Positions 51,348-60,437 of a stretch of 64,000 nucleotides of DNA are shown one piece after another (the stretch's first letter is position 1; each line of letters opens with the position of its first letter). A program made the position numbers and the translations under genes. Under the pieces are notes generated by a model. That model worked only from the letters and a program-made list of their open reading frames with translations, made no database searches and was not told where the DNA came from. The stretch comes from Pseudovibrio zosterae (GTDB lineage: Bacteria > Pseudomonadota > Alphaproteobacteria > Rhizobiales > Stappiaceae). The stretch lies in contig NZ_JAWXVZ010000007.1 of assembly GCF_033843645.1 (NCBI RefSeq), positions 124,001-188,000 on the forward strand. Direction: 5' to 3'.

Positions 51348-52331
51348 ATGCCGACCATAAAAGACGTAGCGCAAAAGGCCGGCGTCTCAGTCGGGACCGT
51401 TTCTCGCGTTCTGGCGAAGAATGAAACGGTCAAGCATCCATTGAAAATGCGCGTACTTGAGGCGATGAAATCGCTGCAATACAAGCCGAACCTTGCCGCT
51501 CGGGCGCTGCGTACCAACAGCATTGATGTAATTGGGCTCGTGGTTCCGGACATCACCAATCCGTTCTTCGCCCAGCTCGCCAAGTTTGTCGAGATGGAGG
51601 CAGCAAGACGAAATCACTCCGTGATGCTTGCGAACTCTCACGGTTCTCCAGAGGATGAGAAAACTCAGATTACAGCGCTCCTAAACCGCGCTGTGAGAGG
51701 GGTTATTCTGGTGGCAACCTCTGATGCCTGCCGAAATTACTCAGCTGATGTGCCCATTGTCGCACTGGACCGTATGCTTGGCACCTATCCGTTGGTCACG
51801 GCAGATCACTATGGCGGTTCAAGGAAGATTGCAGAGCTACTTGTAAAGCTTGGTCACCGCCGCATTGCCTATATCGCTGGTCCCCTTTCCACCAAGGTTG
51901 CGCGAGACCGAAAAGACGGGTTCCTCTCTATGATTACAGAGCTGAGCCGCCCTGAAGACCCCATCGATTTGAGCGTTTATGAAGGCCAGTTCAGTTTTGA
52001 CTCCGGAGAGGAAATGGGGCGCTGTGTTCTGGCTGGAAAGCCTCAAGCGGAGCGTCCGACAGCGATCGCGGCCGCCAGCGATCAACAGGCGATCGGTATT
52101 TTGCGGTGCGCGCGCGATCTCAAACTCAACGTCCCCGATGATCTATCGGTAACTGGTTTTGATGATATTACGCTGGCGGCCTTGGTTATCCCGAGCCTTA
52201 CAACCGCCAGGCAGCCAATCGACGCACTGGCGGCGTCCGCCGTAGGTCTCATTTTTGATCGTGACGGCGTTGGGAACCCTGAGCCCATCGCTTGTTCTGT
52301 GATCCAGCGAGAGTCAACCAAAGCGATTTAA
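51348..52331 (+). CDS. LacI-family transcriptional regulator
   Basis: 327 aa from ATG 51348 (GAGG seven bases upstream). The DNA-binding head is PTIKDVAQKAGVSVGTVSRV, the hinge YKPNLAARALRTNS, and the effector domain ends with DDLSVTGFDDITLAALVIPS. It is in the same direction as the ribose-type importer, 180 bases after it, and is likely its local regulator through the TGAAACGATTCA site near 47500. No catabolic gene for the sugar is adjacent. Confidence 0.92.
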   Translation: MPTIKDVAQKAGVSVGTVSRVLAKNETVKHPLKMRVLEAMKSLQYKPNLAARALRTNSIDVIGLVVPDITNPFFAQLAKFVEMEAARRNHSVMLANSHGSPEDEKTQITALLNRAVRGVILVATSDACRNYSADVPIVALDRMLGTYPLVTADHYGGSRKIAELLVKLGHRRIAYIAGPLSTKVARDRKDGFLSMITELSRPEDPIDLSVYEGQFSFDSGEEMGRCVLAGKPQAERPTAIAAASDQQAIGILRCARDLKLNVPDDLSVTGFDDITLAALVIPSLTTARQPIDALAASAVGLIFDRDGVGNPEPIACSVIQRESTKAI

Positions 52332-52380
52332 CCTCTATAGTAGGCTGCAAGCTCCAGCCGACTGGAAGCACATTGATGTG

Positions 52381-52421
52381 GGGGCGCCAGAATGCGATTT
52401 GCATTCCTGACGCCCCTTTTT
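52381..52421. terminator. Intrinsic terminator between lacI-type and BCCT genes
   Basis: GGGGCGCCAGAATGC (52381-52395) and GCATTCCTGACGCCCC (52401-52416) form a long stem with one bulge, followed by TTTTT. It lies between convergent genes and works best for the rightward LacI gene. Confidence 0.85.
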
Positions 52422-52427
52422 CGCGCA

Positions 52428-54053
52428 TCAGGTTGAGGCGGGCTTTTTGCCTCCCTCCCCAATGAGTTCATCCAGTAGGTCCTCTGAGAGGCGGGCACCA
52501 GGTGCGGGCTGCGCGTCGGGGTGCAGCTCGAACTTCTTTGATGTCATCACATAAATGAGCGATGCGTTGCACCCCAGCACGATGAACAAGGCGGGCAACC
52601 CACCAAGGTTTGACATCATCTTGATCCCATCGACCCCGGCATAGCTTGTCATGAACCAAGCGATGATGCCGATGGTTGCTCCCCAAACAACCTTCAACAC
52701 CAGTGTTGAGGAGCCTGCCGAGTCTGCACGCTCGGGACTTTCGCTTGGCGTTTCAGCGCAGAGGTTCGCCATGGCTTCAGTATTCGAGTCTGCAGCGGTC
52801 ACGTAGGACAGGAAGGACACAAACACAAAAATCACAGCTGTGATGCCGGGAAGCGGGAGCTGCTCGAGCATTGTGTAGACAACGGATTCCGCGCCGGTGT
52901 TCGTCAGGGCGTTGTGCAACAAGCCATTCCCATGCATGTCGAAAAACAGCGCAGAACCGCTGAAGATGGACATCCAGACGCAGGCGAAAAGCGAAGGGAA
53001 CACAAGGTTTGTCAAAATGAACTGGCGTACCGTGTAACCTCGGGAGATTTTGCCGAGAAACAGCGCGGCGATGGGGGCCCAGGCAAGCCAGTTTGCCCAA
53101 TAGAATATGGTCCACCATTGTGGCCAGGGGTCGCTGGCGGCGATGCCAGTGAAGGTACTTTTCTGGAAAAAGGTGCCGATGTAGTCACCAAACCCTTCAA
53201 CGCCCATGGAAAGAATCCAGTTGGTGGGGCCGAAAATGAACACGAAGGCGCAGAATACAAAGAAGAAGCGCGTGTTCAGGCTGGATAAGATCGCGATCCC
53301 TCTTTTGAGCCCGCTGGCGGCGGAAATGATGAAGCTGACTACAATGAGCGTGGTCAAAGCACCGAGGACGACGGGTGTCGTGCCTGTACCTATCAGATTG
53401 TCGAGGCCGCCTGCGAGCGTCAGAATGCCGGTTCCTAGAGACGCAGCCATACCTGCAACCAATGCATAAAGTGCTACGGCATCAAGCACTTGTCCCATTG
53501 GGCCTTGCAGTTTTCTGCCGAGGATCGGCGCAAGAGCAGAGCCAAGAGAATAGGGCAGTTTCAGATTATAGTACGCCAGAGCGAACATGAGCGATGGAAT
53601 TGTATAAATGGCATAGGGGGTAAACGACCAATGCAAGAACATGGTCGACATCGCGAAAGTTGCTGCTTCAGGAGAACCTGCCTCCAAGCCCAAAGAAGCA
53701 GGTGGACCATGGAGGTGATACATCGGCTCTGCCGTGCCCCAGAACAGAATCCCGATTGCAACTGTCGTGCACAGCGCGATTGAGAACCAGCGCCAACGAC
53801 TGAGGATGGGGGTTGCGTCCTTGCCGCCAATCTTCACCGCTCCCAACGGTGAAACATAGACCCAGACGCAGGTAACGACCATCAAGAGGGTGCCAAGGCT
53901 GAACAGCCAAGAGAAGCGATCAAGGATCCAGCTGTTGATCGAGGTCGTGAAACTCAAAAATTGATCGGGTGTTATGTAACTGGCGGCGACTGCTGCAAAT
54001 AGCAGCAAGAACGGCGGCCAGAACACCAAAGGCCTTATGCTTCGATTGCTCAT
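52428..54053 (-). CDS. BCCT-family transporter, second copy
   Basis: 541 aa from ATG 54053, with GGGAGG directly upstream. About twelve spans. The eighth-span signature reads WWTIFYWANWLAWAPIAALF then GKISRGYTVRQF, and span 4 reads GILFWGTAEPMYHLHGPP, close to the betaine/choline/glycine-betaine carriers of marine bacteria. It is quite different from the first BCCT protein in the window (41621-43198), so the two probably have different substrates. It stands alone; the gene upstream (RpiR) is 53 bases away in the same direction and may be co-transcribed. Confidence 0.92.
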   Translation of the reverse strand: MSNRSIRPLVFWPPFLLLFAAVAASYITPDQFLSFTTSINSWILDRFSWLFSLGTLLMVVTCVWVYVSPLGAVKIGGKDATPILSRWRWFSIALCTTVAIGILFWGTAEPMYHLHGPPASLGLEAGSPEAATFAMSTMFLHWSFTPYAIYTIPSLMFALAYYNLKLPYSLGSALAPILGRKLQGPMGQVLDAVALYALVAGMAASLGTGILTLAGGLDNLIGTGTTPVVLGALTTLIVVSFIISAASGLKRGIAILSSLNTRFFFVFCAFVFIFGPTNWILSMGVEGFGDYIGTFFQKSTFTGIAASDPWPQWWTIFYWANWLAWAPIAALFLGKISRGYTVRQFILTNLVFPSLFACVWMSIFSGSALFFDMHGNGLLHNALTNTGAESVVYTMLEQLPLPGITAVIFVFVSFLSYVTAADSNTEAMANLCAETPSESPERADSAGSSTLVLKVVWGATIGIIAWFMTSYAGVDGIKMMSNLGGLPALFIVLGCNASLIYVMTSKKFELHPDAQPAPGARLSEDLLDELIGEGGKKPAST

Positions 54054-54105
54054 TTTTCCTCCCATGATGCGCGAAGCTTATGTAGTTTTTGGCGAAATAC
54101 TCCGC

Positions 54106-54810
54106 CTAGGCTTTTTTCATCAGGTGCCGAATGACCTCCTCCATAAAGATGAAGAACAGCGTTCTTGTTTTTTCATAGGGCTTCAGGTCGCTGGATTGAG
54201 CTTCCTGCGTCAAACAGAAGACCTTGTCGCAATGGGTCACCACGGTTGGATTGTATTCCTCCACGATGATGGCCACCTTGCCGCCCTTGCGTTTTGCTTC
54301 CTTGTAAGTGCCTTCAAAGGACTTGAAGGTGCCCGTTACGGTGAAGATGAGAAGTAACGTATCTTCATCGGTCATGGTGGTCGCGGTCAGGTCATCCGGA
54401 GCTGCGATGCAGACTTTATTTGTACATGTCTTCAGCTTGTATTCGAAATATTGCGCACATAGCAGAGATGGTCCGTAGCCGAGCAGCACCAGCTTCTTGC
54501 TGGCGGCAATCATCTCGCCCACCTCTTCTACCTTTCGCTGATCGAAGTTCTGCAGGAAGTGCTGCAATCGCAGGATCTCTGATGGCTTGCTGCTTTCGAC
54601 AGTTTCACGCTCATAGAGGAAATCCAAATACTGTTTGTAATTGGCAAAGCCGAGCTTTTTGGCAAATTTCGATATCTTGGAAACAGAGCAATCACAGAGC
54701 TCCGCCGCTTCCGTAATACGAATGGTTGACGTAGTTTCACTGTGTTCTTTCAGGACGGCATGGATTCGTTGCTCCAACGGGTTCAATGCGTCAAAATCGA
54801 TATTTATCAA
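54106..54810 (-). CDS. RpiR/MurR-family transcriptional regulator
   Basis: About 234 aa from TTG 54810. I chose this start because the conserved RpiR domain begins here (INIDFDALNPLEQRIHAVL) and because the open frame further upstream crosses four operator-like repeats and even the start of the divergent oxidase gene. The helix-turn-helix is ITEAAELCDCSVSKISKFAKKLGF. The C-terminal SIS domain (KKLVLLGYGPSLLCAQYF, DTLLLIFTVTGTFKSFEGT) binds a phosphosugar. It is divergent from the ETF-oxidase operon and very likely its regulator. A longer start at 55038 cannot be fully excluded. Confidence 0.85.
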   Translation of the reverse strand: MINIDFDALNPLEQRIHAVLKEHSETTSTIRITEAAELCDCSVSKISKFAKKLGFANYKQYLDFLYERETVESSKPSEILRLQHFLQNFDQRKVEEVGEMIAASKKLVLLGYGPSLLCAQYFEYKLKTCTNKVCIAAPDDLTATTMTDEDTLLLIFTVTGTFKSFEGTYKEAKRKGGKVAIIVEEYNPTVVTHCDKVFCLTQEAQSSDLKPYEKTRTLFFIFMEEVIRHLMKKA

Positions 54811-54867
54811 GAAGCGCCCCGTTTCTTGGTGTCTAGGGTGGATAAGTCCGATAATTGCCCAGTGTAA

Positions 54868-55008
54868 TGGAAAATTTTCTGCACTCCAAATGGAAAAGTT
54901 TCCATTTGAGAAGAAAATGATGCCGTATAATAGAAAATATTCCATTATTTCTTGATGAATCTCCCTCATGCGGGTAGGCTCCTTCTTAGCCGATAGAAAG
55001 TTTTCCAT
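54868..55008. promoter_or_regulatory. Four-copy RpiR operator array
   Basis: Four related sites of the form RGAAAANTTTTCCA occur between the divergent regulator and the oxidase operon: TGGAAAATTTTCT (54868), TGGAAAAGTTTCCA (54891, symmetric arms), AGAAAATATTCCA (54932) and AGAAAGTTTTCCAT (54995). RpiR proteins typically bind such A-rich/T-rich inverted repeats. Confidence 0.65.
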
Positions 55009-55028
55009 CTCAAGAGGGAGTAAGGGAT

Positions 55029-56510
55029 TTGGATCCAAAAGCCGTTGTCGAGCAGTTGGCGAAACTGGTTGCCCCAGAGCAGATCAACACCAACGAAGAT
55101 GATCTGTACGTGGCCTCCGCAGATCGATACAAGAAGTATGCTTTTGCAAGAAACGTTCTTGATGTCCCTGCGCCGGTCGCCATTGTTTACCCAAAGACTG
55201 CAGAGCAGGTCAGCGAACTGCTGAAGTTCTGTAATGAATACGACATCAACGTCATTCCGCGCGCGGGCATGACCGCGACTGAAGGTGGTCTGGAAAACTG
55301 GAAAGACACCACGCTGGTCATTGATACCCAAAAGTTGGACCAGATCGTCAAGATCGACACCTATAACAGTCAGGCTACTGTTCAGGCAGGCGTGCCGCTA
55401 CAGGTTCTCGAAGACGAGCTGCGCAAGCTGGGATACACCACAGGTCATTCACCGCAATCCAAGCCGGTGGCCAAGTTTGGTGGTCTGGTGGCGACACGAA
55501 GCATTGGCCAGTTCTCTACCCTCTACGGCGGTATCGAGGATATGGTGGTTGGTCTGGAATGCGTGTTCCCGGACGGCACTGTTTCTCGCGTCAAGAATGT
55601 GTCCCGTCGCGCTGGCGGTCCAGACATCCGCCACATCGTGATCGGTAACGAAGGTGCGCTGTGCTACATCACCGAAGTCACAGTGAAAATCTTCAAGTAC
55701 TACCCAGAGAACAACAAGTTCTATGGTTACCTGACCAAGGACATTGAAACGGGCATCAAGATCCTGCGCGAAGTGATGGTCAATGGTTTCCGTCCATCCG
55801 TTGCACGTGCCTACTCTGAAGAAGATGCAGCGCAACACTTCTACCATTTCTACGAAGGCAAGTGCATTGTCTTGTTCATGGCAGAAGGCCCGAAGGGTAT
55901 CGTCGAGGCAACAGGCGTAGCCATTGAAGAGGCAGTCAAGAAATTCGAAGAAGGCATCATCAAGCAAGTCGATAGCAAGCTGATCGAGGATTGGTTCAAT
56001 CACCTGAACTGGTCACAGCAAGACATCGATGATGAGTATGCCGAGATGCGTACCAATGCGTCTCATGCAGGCTATACCACTGAGATTTCTGCGGATTGGG
56101 AGACAATTCCGAAAATCTATGACGCGGTCATAGCTCGGGTTCGCGCTGAGTTCGAGCGTGCTGACGATCTGACCATGCTTGGTGGTCACTCGTCTCACAG
56201 CTATCTGAATGGGACGAACATGTATTTCGTCTACAACTACAAGATCAACTGCGAGCCAGAAGACGAGTTGATCACCTACCACCATCCTATCCAGAAGATC
56301 ATCGTGGAAGAAACGCTCAAACACGGCGGTTCCATGTGTCACCACCACGGTATCGGGAAATACCGCAGTGAATGGACCAAGGATGAGCATGGTAGCGCTT
56401 ACTACATGCTTGAGAAGCTCAAGGAAGCCTTTGATCCAAAAGGCATCATGAACCACGGCACCATTTATCCGGTGAAGGAGCTGAACAAGTACATCTATCA
56501 GCAGGACTAA
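55029..56510 (+). CDS. FAD-binding oxidase, AGPS/GlcD (VAO) family
   Basis: 493 aa from TTG 55029 with GAGGGAG upstream. Residues 45-225 form the PCMH FAD-binding domain (VAIVYPKTAEQVSELLKFCN, VIPRAGMTATEGGLENW, AKFGGLVATRSIGQFSTLYG). The C-terminal catalytic part has GGHSSHSYLNGTNMYF and MCHHHGIGKYRSEW, the histidine block of alkyl-DHAP-synthase-like flavoenzymes. It probably oxidises a hydroxy acid or polyol (inference). The downstream EtfB and EtfA genes suggest that its electrons go to electron-transfer flavoprotein. First gene of the RpiR-controlled operon. Confidence 0.87.
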   Translation: MDPKAVVEQLAKLVAPEQINTNEDDLYVASADRYKKYAFARNVLDVPAPVAIVYPKTAEQVSELLKFCNEYDINVIPRAGMTATEGGLENWKDTTLVIDTQKLDQIVKIDTYNSQATVQAGVPLQVLEDELRKLGYTTGHSPQSKPVAKFGGLVATRSIGQFSTLYGGIEDMVVGLECVFPDGTVSRVKNVSRRAGGPDIRHIVIGNEGALCYITEVTVKIFKYYPENNKFYGYLTKDIETGIKILREVMVNGFRPSVARAYSEEDAAQHFYHFYEGKCIVLFMAEGPKGIVEATGVAIEEAVKKFEEGIIKQVDSKLIEDWFNHLNWSQQDIDDEYAEMRTNASHAGYTTEISADWETIPKIYDAVIARVRAEFERADDLTMLGGHSSHSYLNGTNMYFVYNYKINCEPEDELITYHHPIQKIIVEETLKHGGSMCHHHGIGKYRSEWTKDEHGSAYYMLEKLKEAFDPKGIMNHGTIYPVKELNKYIYQQD

Positions 56511-56524
56511 TCGCCTCTGAGCAA

Positions 56525-56565
56525 GGGCCAGCAGGTCATGTGGGAGCTTGATTTCCTGCTGGCCC
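56525..56565 (+). promoter_or_regulatory. Intra-operon hairpin after FAD oxidase gene
   Basis: An 11-bp perfect stem GGGCCAGCAGG / CCTGCTGGCCC encloses 19 bases in the 89-base gap before the MFS gene. There is no T-run, so it is more likely a processing or stabilising element than a full terminator. Confidence 0.6.
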
Positions 56566-56599
56566 CTTCAAAAACGATCTCTATTTGTGGGAGGAACCT

Positions 56600-57901
56600 A
56601 TGCAAACAGAGAATTTTAAACGCTATTTCCAGTTTTTCTTGGTTGTTATTGCAGCAGGGGCAATTTTTCCTATTGTCTATTTGCGCACCAACTATCAAGA
56701 GACAATCCTAGAAGTTTTCAACCTGTCTCTGCCAGACTTGAATAATTTCTATTCTGTCTTGGGCATGACCTTTGTTGTTGGGTACATCCCCAGTGGTCTG
56801 TTGAGCGACCGCTTCTCGGCCAAATGGCTGCTTGCAATTTCTCTACTTGGCACAGCTATTTGCGGCTTCTGGTTCGGTACAGTTCCAGATCAATCTCAAG
56901 TTCGCATCATCTTCCTGCTTTGGGGCTTCTTCACTGTGTTCACCTTCTGGAGTGCACACATGAAGATGGTCAAGATGCTCGCGCGCGCCAATGAAGAAGG
57001 TCGTTTCTTCGGCATTATGGACGGCGGACGTGGCGTCGTTGAAGCTGTCATGGGCACAATCGGCCTTGCCATCTTTGCATCAATCCTGGGCACCAGCGTC
57101 GGCGTTGAAGACAAGACATCCGCGCTCGTGGCGGTGATCAACCTCTACTCGGCAATCGTTCTGGCGACTGCAGTTCTTGTCATCTTCTTCGTTGATAGCG
57201 AAAAGAACTTGCTTGCGCACGCTGAAAACAGCGGCGAACGGGCAGAATCTGAAAAGTTCCAGCTCAGCAAAATTGGCGTGCTTCTCAAGAACGGCAACGT
57301 GTTCTTGATGGGTAGCATCATCTTCATGGGTTATGCCGTTTTCTGGACCGTTTACTATCTCGGTGGCTTCTTGCAGACCAATGTGGGCGTGGATGCGGTA
57401 ACAGCTGGTACCGTGACGGCCATCGTTCTTTGGATGCGCCCTGTGGGTGGCTTTGTGGGTGGTTTCCTTGCCGACCGTTTTGGTAGAGCGCAGGTGATCT
57501 GCTGTGCCATGCTCGGTGCGGCCTCCTTGCTGGTTGTTCTTACCATTCTGCCGGTGACTTCCGGGTCCCTTTTCTACGTGGTTATCGTCGCTCTTGGCGC
57601 CTTCCTCTATGCCATTCGCGGAACCTATTGGTCCTTGTTGGGTCAATGCGGCATCAGCGTAGCCATGATGGGTACAGCCATTGGTGTGATCTCCTTTGTG
57701 GGCTACCTGCCTGACATCATCCTGCCTCAGCTGAACACGTTCCTATGGAACACTTTCGGCGACACTGGCGGCTACAACGCGTACTTCATTGTCAGTGCTG
57801 GCCTCGGCGTCGTTGGTGCAATTCTTGCCCTGATCCATGCGCGGATCAATAAGCCGGCAACGGTTGTAGATACTGAAATCAAACCAGTACCTGAAAGCTG
57901 A
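56600..57901 (+). CDS. MFS transporter of the ETF-oxidase operon
   Basis: 433 aa from ATG 56600 (GGGAGG upstream). Twelve spans. The loop-2 motif GLLSDRFSAKW and later GGFLADRFGRAQV identify a major facilitator carrier; the layout is like hexuronate or glycerol-phosphate type importers. Its stop overlaps the etfB start by one base (TGATG), placing it firmly inside the operon. It probably brings in the substrate for the oxidase, dehydrogenase and kinase encoded around it. Confidence 0.88.
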   Translation: MQTENFKRYFQFFLVVIAAGAIFPIVYLRTNYQETILEVFNLSLPDLNNFYSVLGMTFVVGYIPSGLLSDRFSAKWLLAISLLGTAICGFWFGTVPDQSQVRIIFLLWGFFTVFTFWSAHMKMVKMLARANEEGRFFGIMDGGRGVVEAVMGTIGLAIFASILGTSVGVEDKTSALVAVINLYSAIVLATAVLVIFFVDSEKNLLAHAENSGERAESEKFQLSKIGVLLKNGNVFLMGSIIFMGYAVFWTVYYLGGFLQTNVGVDAVTAGTVTAIVLWMRPVGGFVGGFLADRFGRAQVICCAMLGAASLLVVLTILPVTSGSLFYVVIVALGAFLYAIRGTYWSLLGQCGISVAMMGTAIGVISFVGYLPDIILPQLNTFLWNTFGDTGGYNAYFIVSAGLGVVGAILALIHARINKPATVVDTEIKPVPES

Positions 57902-58695
57902 TGAAACTTGTTTGTGTAGTGAAGTTTGTCCCGGATGTGGATCGCTTTGAGTACGATCACGAAAAGCACGTCCTCATCCGGGAGGGCAGCCGGATGATGA
58001 TCAATCCGGACGACGGGTGCGCCATTGGTTTCGCCCTTGAGATGAAGAAACGAAATCCTGAAATCTTCATCGAAGTGCTGACAATGGCCCCCGCCTCCGT
58101 GGTCCCGCTGGTTGAAGACATCCTCCGTGTGGGGGTGGATCAGGGGACCATCATCTCCGACCGGTCTTATGCCGGCAGCGACAGCTGGGTAACAAGTCGT
58201 ATCCTGGGCCGCTACCTGGCGACTACTGAGTATGACTGCATTTTGACCGGAAGCCAGGCGATTGACGGAGACACCTCTCATGTGCCTCCGCAACTTGGAG
58301 AGATCCTCGGCTTGGGACAAATCTCCGGCATCACCACGGTGGAAGAAGACAGCTTCTGCTCTGAAAGCGCGGTGGTGGAAGTCGACGATGAAGAGGCAGT
58401 TACGACCTATGAGCTGAACCTGCCGGCCATTTTGAGTTTTTCCCGAAAGAGCAAGTGTCGTTTGCCACACGTGCGCTTCAAGGACCGAAAGAAAGACGTA
58501 ACGGACCGCATAAAGGTTTTGAGCAATGACGAGCTTGGGTTTGCCAAGGGCGAAGTTGGGCTCAAGGGGTCTTTGACCAAAGTGGCCAAGGCCTACACCA
58601 GAAAATATGAAAGCGGTGCCCAGCTAAGGGTCGCCGCGGACGACAATGGCGTGGAAACGGTACTCAAGTTTCTGAAAGAAAAAAGATTTCTTTAG
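57901..58695 (+). CDS. etfB: Electron transfer flavoprotein beta subunit
   Basis: 264 aa. It starts MKLVCVVKFVPDV and has the AMP/nucleotide-site segment LTGSQAIDGDTSHVPPQLGE that marks EtfB. It forms a heterodimer with the next gene product and carries electrons from flavin dehydrogenases to ETF:quinone oxidoreductase in aerobes. Being placed among sugar genes rather than with fatty-acid or housekeeping etf genes points to a dedicated, substrate-specific ETF. Start and stop are shared with neighbours within one base. Confidence 0.92.
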   Translation: MKLVCVVKFVPDVDRFEYDHEKHVLIREGSRMMINPDDGCAIGFALEMKKRNPEIFIEVLTMAPASVVPLVEDILRVGVDQGTIISDRSYAGSDSWVTSRILGRYLATTEYDCILTGSQAIDGDTSHVPPQLGEILGLGQISGITTVEEDSFCSESAVVEVDDEEAVTTYELNLPAILSFSRKSKCRLPHVRFKDRKKDVTDRIKVLSNDELGFAKGEVGLKGSLTKVAKAYTRKYESGAQLRVAADDNGVETVLKFLKEKRFL

Positions 58696-58696
58696 C

Positions 58697-59656
58697 ATGA
58701 ACCGAGCACTCATCTTCATAGAGCAGAACAACGAAAGGCTCGCGCCGGAACTGCTGGCAGTGGCTGGTCAGATCCATGGGCCGCAGCCGTTCGAGACCTA
58801 TGCGGTTGTGATCAACGGCGACGTCGGTTCGCTGGTCGGCCAGTTCGACACGGTCATCAGTGTTGAGGATGAGGCACTTCAGGCTCACGATCAGATGGCT
58901 TTGGCGGATGTTGTTGCTGGGCTGCATGCTGAGCACCAGTTTGACAGCATCATCGTGGCAGCCACGGCAGCTGGGAAGATGTTGGCTCCCCGTGTCGCCA
59001 TGAAGATCAATTGTGGTCTCGTAGCTGATGTAACCGAGATTTCTCGGGAGAACGACAAGCTGCGTCTTGTGCGTCCAGCCTATGGTGGCCGGATGATGGC
59101 TGCCATTGAGATGCAGGGTGATGGCCCGGTCATGCTTACTGTTCGCCCCGGAGTGTTCCGTGGCCCTGGCATGCAGCAAAACAAGGCAACGCAAGTCATT
59201 GAGCCCAAGGGATTGCGTTATCGGCTAGGTGGCATCCGCCAGATCAAGAGGGAGAGCAAGCAGCTTTCCTACGATATTCGTGAAGCAGATGTTCTGGTTT
59301 CTGGCGGTGGCGGTGTGGCGCGGGGTTTTGAACTGCTTGAGCCCTTGGCAAAAGCGCTTGGCGGCAAGGTGGCTGCAAGCCGGGCCATCGTGGACCGAGG
59401 ACTAATTTCAAGAAGTGTTCAAGTGGGACAGTCAGGCAAGACGGTCAGTCCGCGCCTGTATCTGGCACTTGGGATACATGGCGCTATCCAGCACGTCGTT
59501 GCATTGGATGAGGTTGAGTACATCATCTCAGTCAACACCAACCCGGATGCACCAATCTGCAGCCTCTCAGACATCGTTGTCGAAGGGGATGCGGTTATAT
59601 TTGTAGAAAAACTGCTCGAGAAGATACGGGAGGAGCAAATCAATGCAAATAACTGA
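58697..59656 (+). CDS. etfA: Electron transfer flavoprotein alpha subunit
   Basis: 319 aa. The C-terminal FAD domain has the near-invariant pattern QVGQSGKTVSPRLYLALG, then HGAIQHV and SVNTNPDAPICSLSDIVVEG. The N-terminal domain has DSIIVAATAAGKMLAPRVA. There is no extra ferredoxin domain of the kind found in some anaerobic lactate-dehydrogenase Etf complexes. The start is 2 bases after etfB, and its last 14 bases overlap the dehydrogenase gene. Confidence 0.92.
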   Translation: MNRALIFIEQNNERLAPELLAVAGQIHGPQPFETYAVVINGDVGSLVGQFDTVISVEDEALQAHDQMALADVVAGLHAEHQFDSIIVAATAAGKMLAPRVAMKINCGLVADVTEISRENDKLRLVRPAYGGRMMAAIEMQGDGPVMLTVRPGVFRGPGMQQNKATQVIEPKGLRYRLGGIRQIKRESKQLSYDIREADVLVSGGGGVARGFELLEPLAKALGGKVAASRAIVDRGLISRSVQVGQSGKTVSPRLYLALGIHGAIQHVVALDEVEYIISVNTNPDAPICSLSDIVVEGDAVIFVEKLLEKIREEQINANN

Positions 59657-60422
59657 TTTCAATATGGATTTCTTTTCGCTGAAGGGCAAGAATGCGATCG
59701 TTACCGGCGGTAATGGCGGTCTGGGGCAAGCCTTTAGTGCGGCGCTTGCCAACGCTGGTGCAAATGTCCTGGTTCCTAGCCTTTGCGATGACGATGGGAC
59801 GACCCGCAAGCTGGTGGAGGGCTGTGGTGTTGAATATGAGTTCGTCGAGGCTGACATTACTGCGGAAGGCGAGTGCAAGCGTGTTGTTGAACATTGCGTC
59901 AACAAGTGGGGCAGCATCGACATTCTGGTTAATTGTGCGGGGATCAGCATCAACGAACAGGACATCACCAAGTATGGTCGTGCTCAGTGGGACAAGATGG
60001 TTGCGGTAAACCTGACAGCTGCCTTTGAGATGATCCACGAATGCTGCACCTTCATGATCAAACAGAAGAGCGGCAAGATCATAAACATTGCCTCCCTCTA
60101 CTCTTTCTTGGGTGGGCAGTGGTCTCCGGCTTATGCATCTACCAAACACGGGATCGTTGGTCTGACCAAATCCATGTGTGATGAGCTTGCTCAGTTCAAC
60201 ATTCAGGTGAACGCAATAGCGCCGGGCTACTTCGCGACCCCGCTGACCGAGATGACCCGCAGCGATGAAAAGCGGAATGCGGAAATTCTCTCGCACATTC
60301 CGGCAAACCGCTGGGGATGGACTGCCGACCTGATGGGCGCAACCATCTTCCTCGCAAGTGCTGCATCTAACTACGTCAACGGCTCCACCGTGACCGTGGA
60401 CGGTGGCTATCTGATGCGCTAA
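59643..60422 (+). CDS. Short-chain dehydrogenase/reductase (KduD/IdnO-like)
   Basis: 259 aa with GGGAGGAG before ATG 59643. Classic SDR motifs: cofactor loop TGGNGGLGQAF, NCAGIS, catalytic SLYSFLGGQWSPAYASTKHG with Tyr and Lys, and the NAD-binding tail GSTVTVDGGYLM. It resembles 2-keto-3-deoxygluconate and gluconate-5-dehydrogenases. It should oxidise or reduce a hydroxyl of the operon's substrate before or after phosphorylation. It lies 15 bases before the kinase. Confidence 0.9.
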   Translation: MQITDFNMDFFSLKGKNAIVTGGNGGLGQAFSAALANAGANVLVPSLCDDDGTTRKLVEGCGVEYEFVEADITAEGECKRVVEHCVNKWGSIDILVNCAGISINEQDITKYGRAQWDKMVAVNLTAAFEMIHECCTFMIKQKSGKIINIASLYSFLGGQWSPAYASTKHGIVGLTKSMCDELAQFNIQVNAIAPGYFATPLTEMTRSDEKRNAEILSHIPANRWGWTADLMGATIFLASAASNYVNGSTVTVDGGYLMR

Positions 60423-60437
60423 CTGGACTTGTTGTAA

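Noticed and set aside
57901..59656. EtfBA as a proven electron-bifurcating pair
   Set aside because: EtfA has no ferredoxin domain and I could not establish an NADH site in EtfB; kept only as a possibility in the finding.
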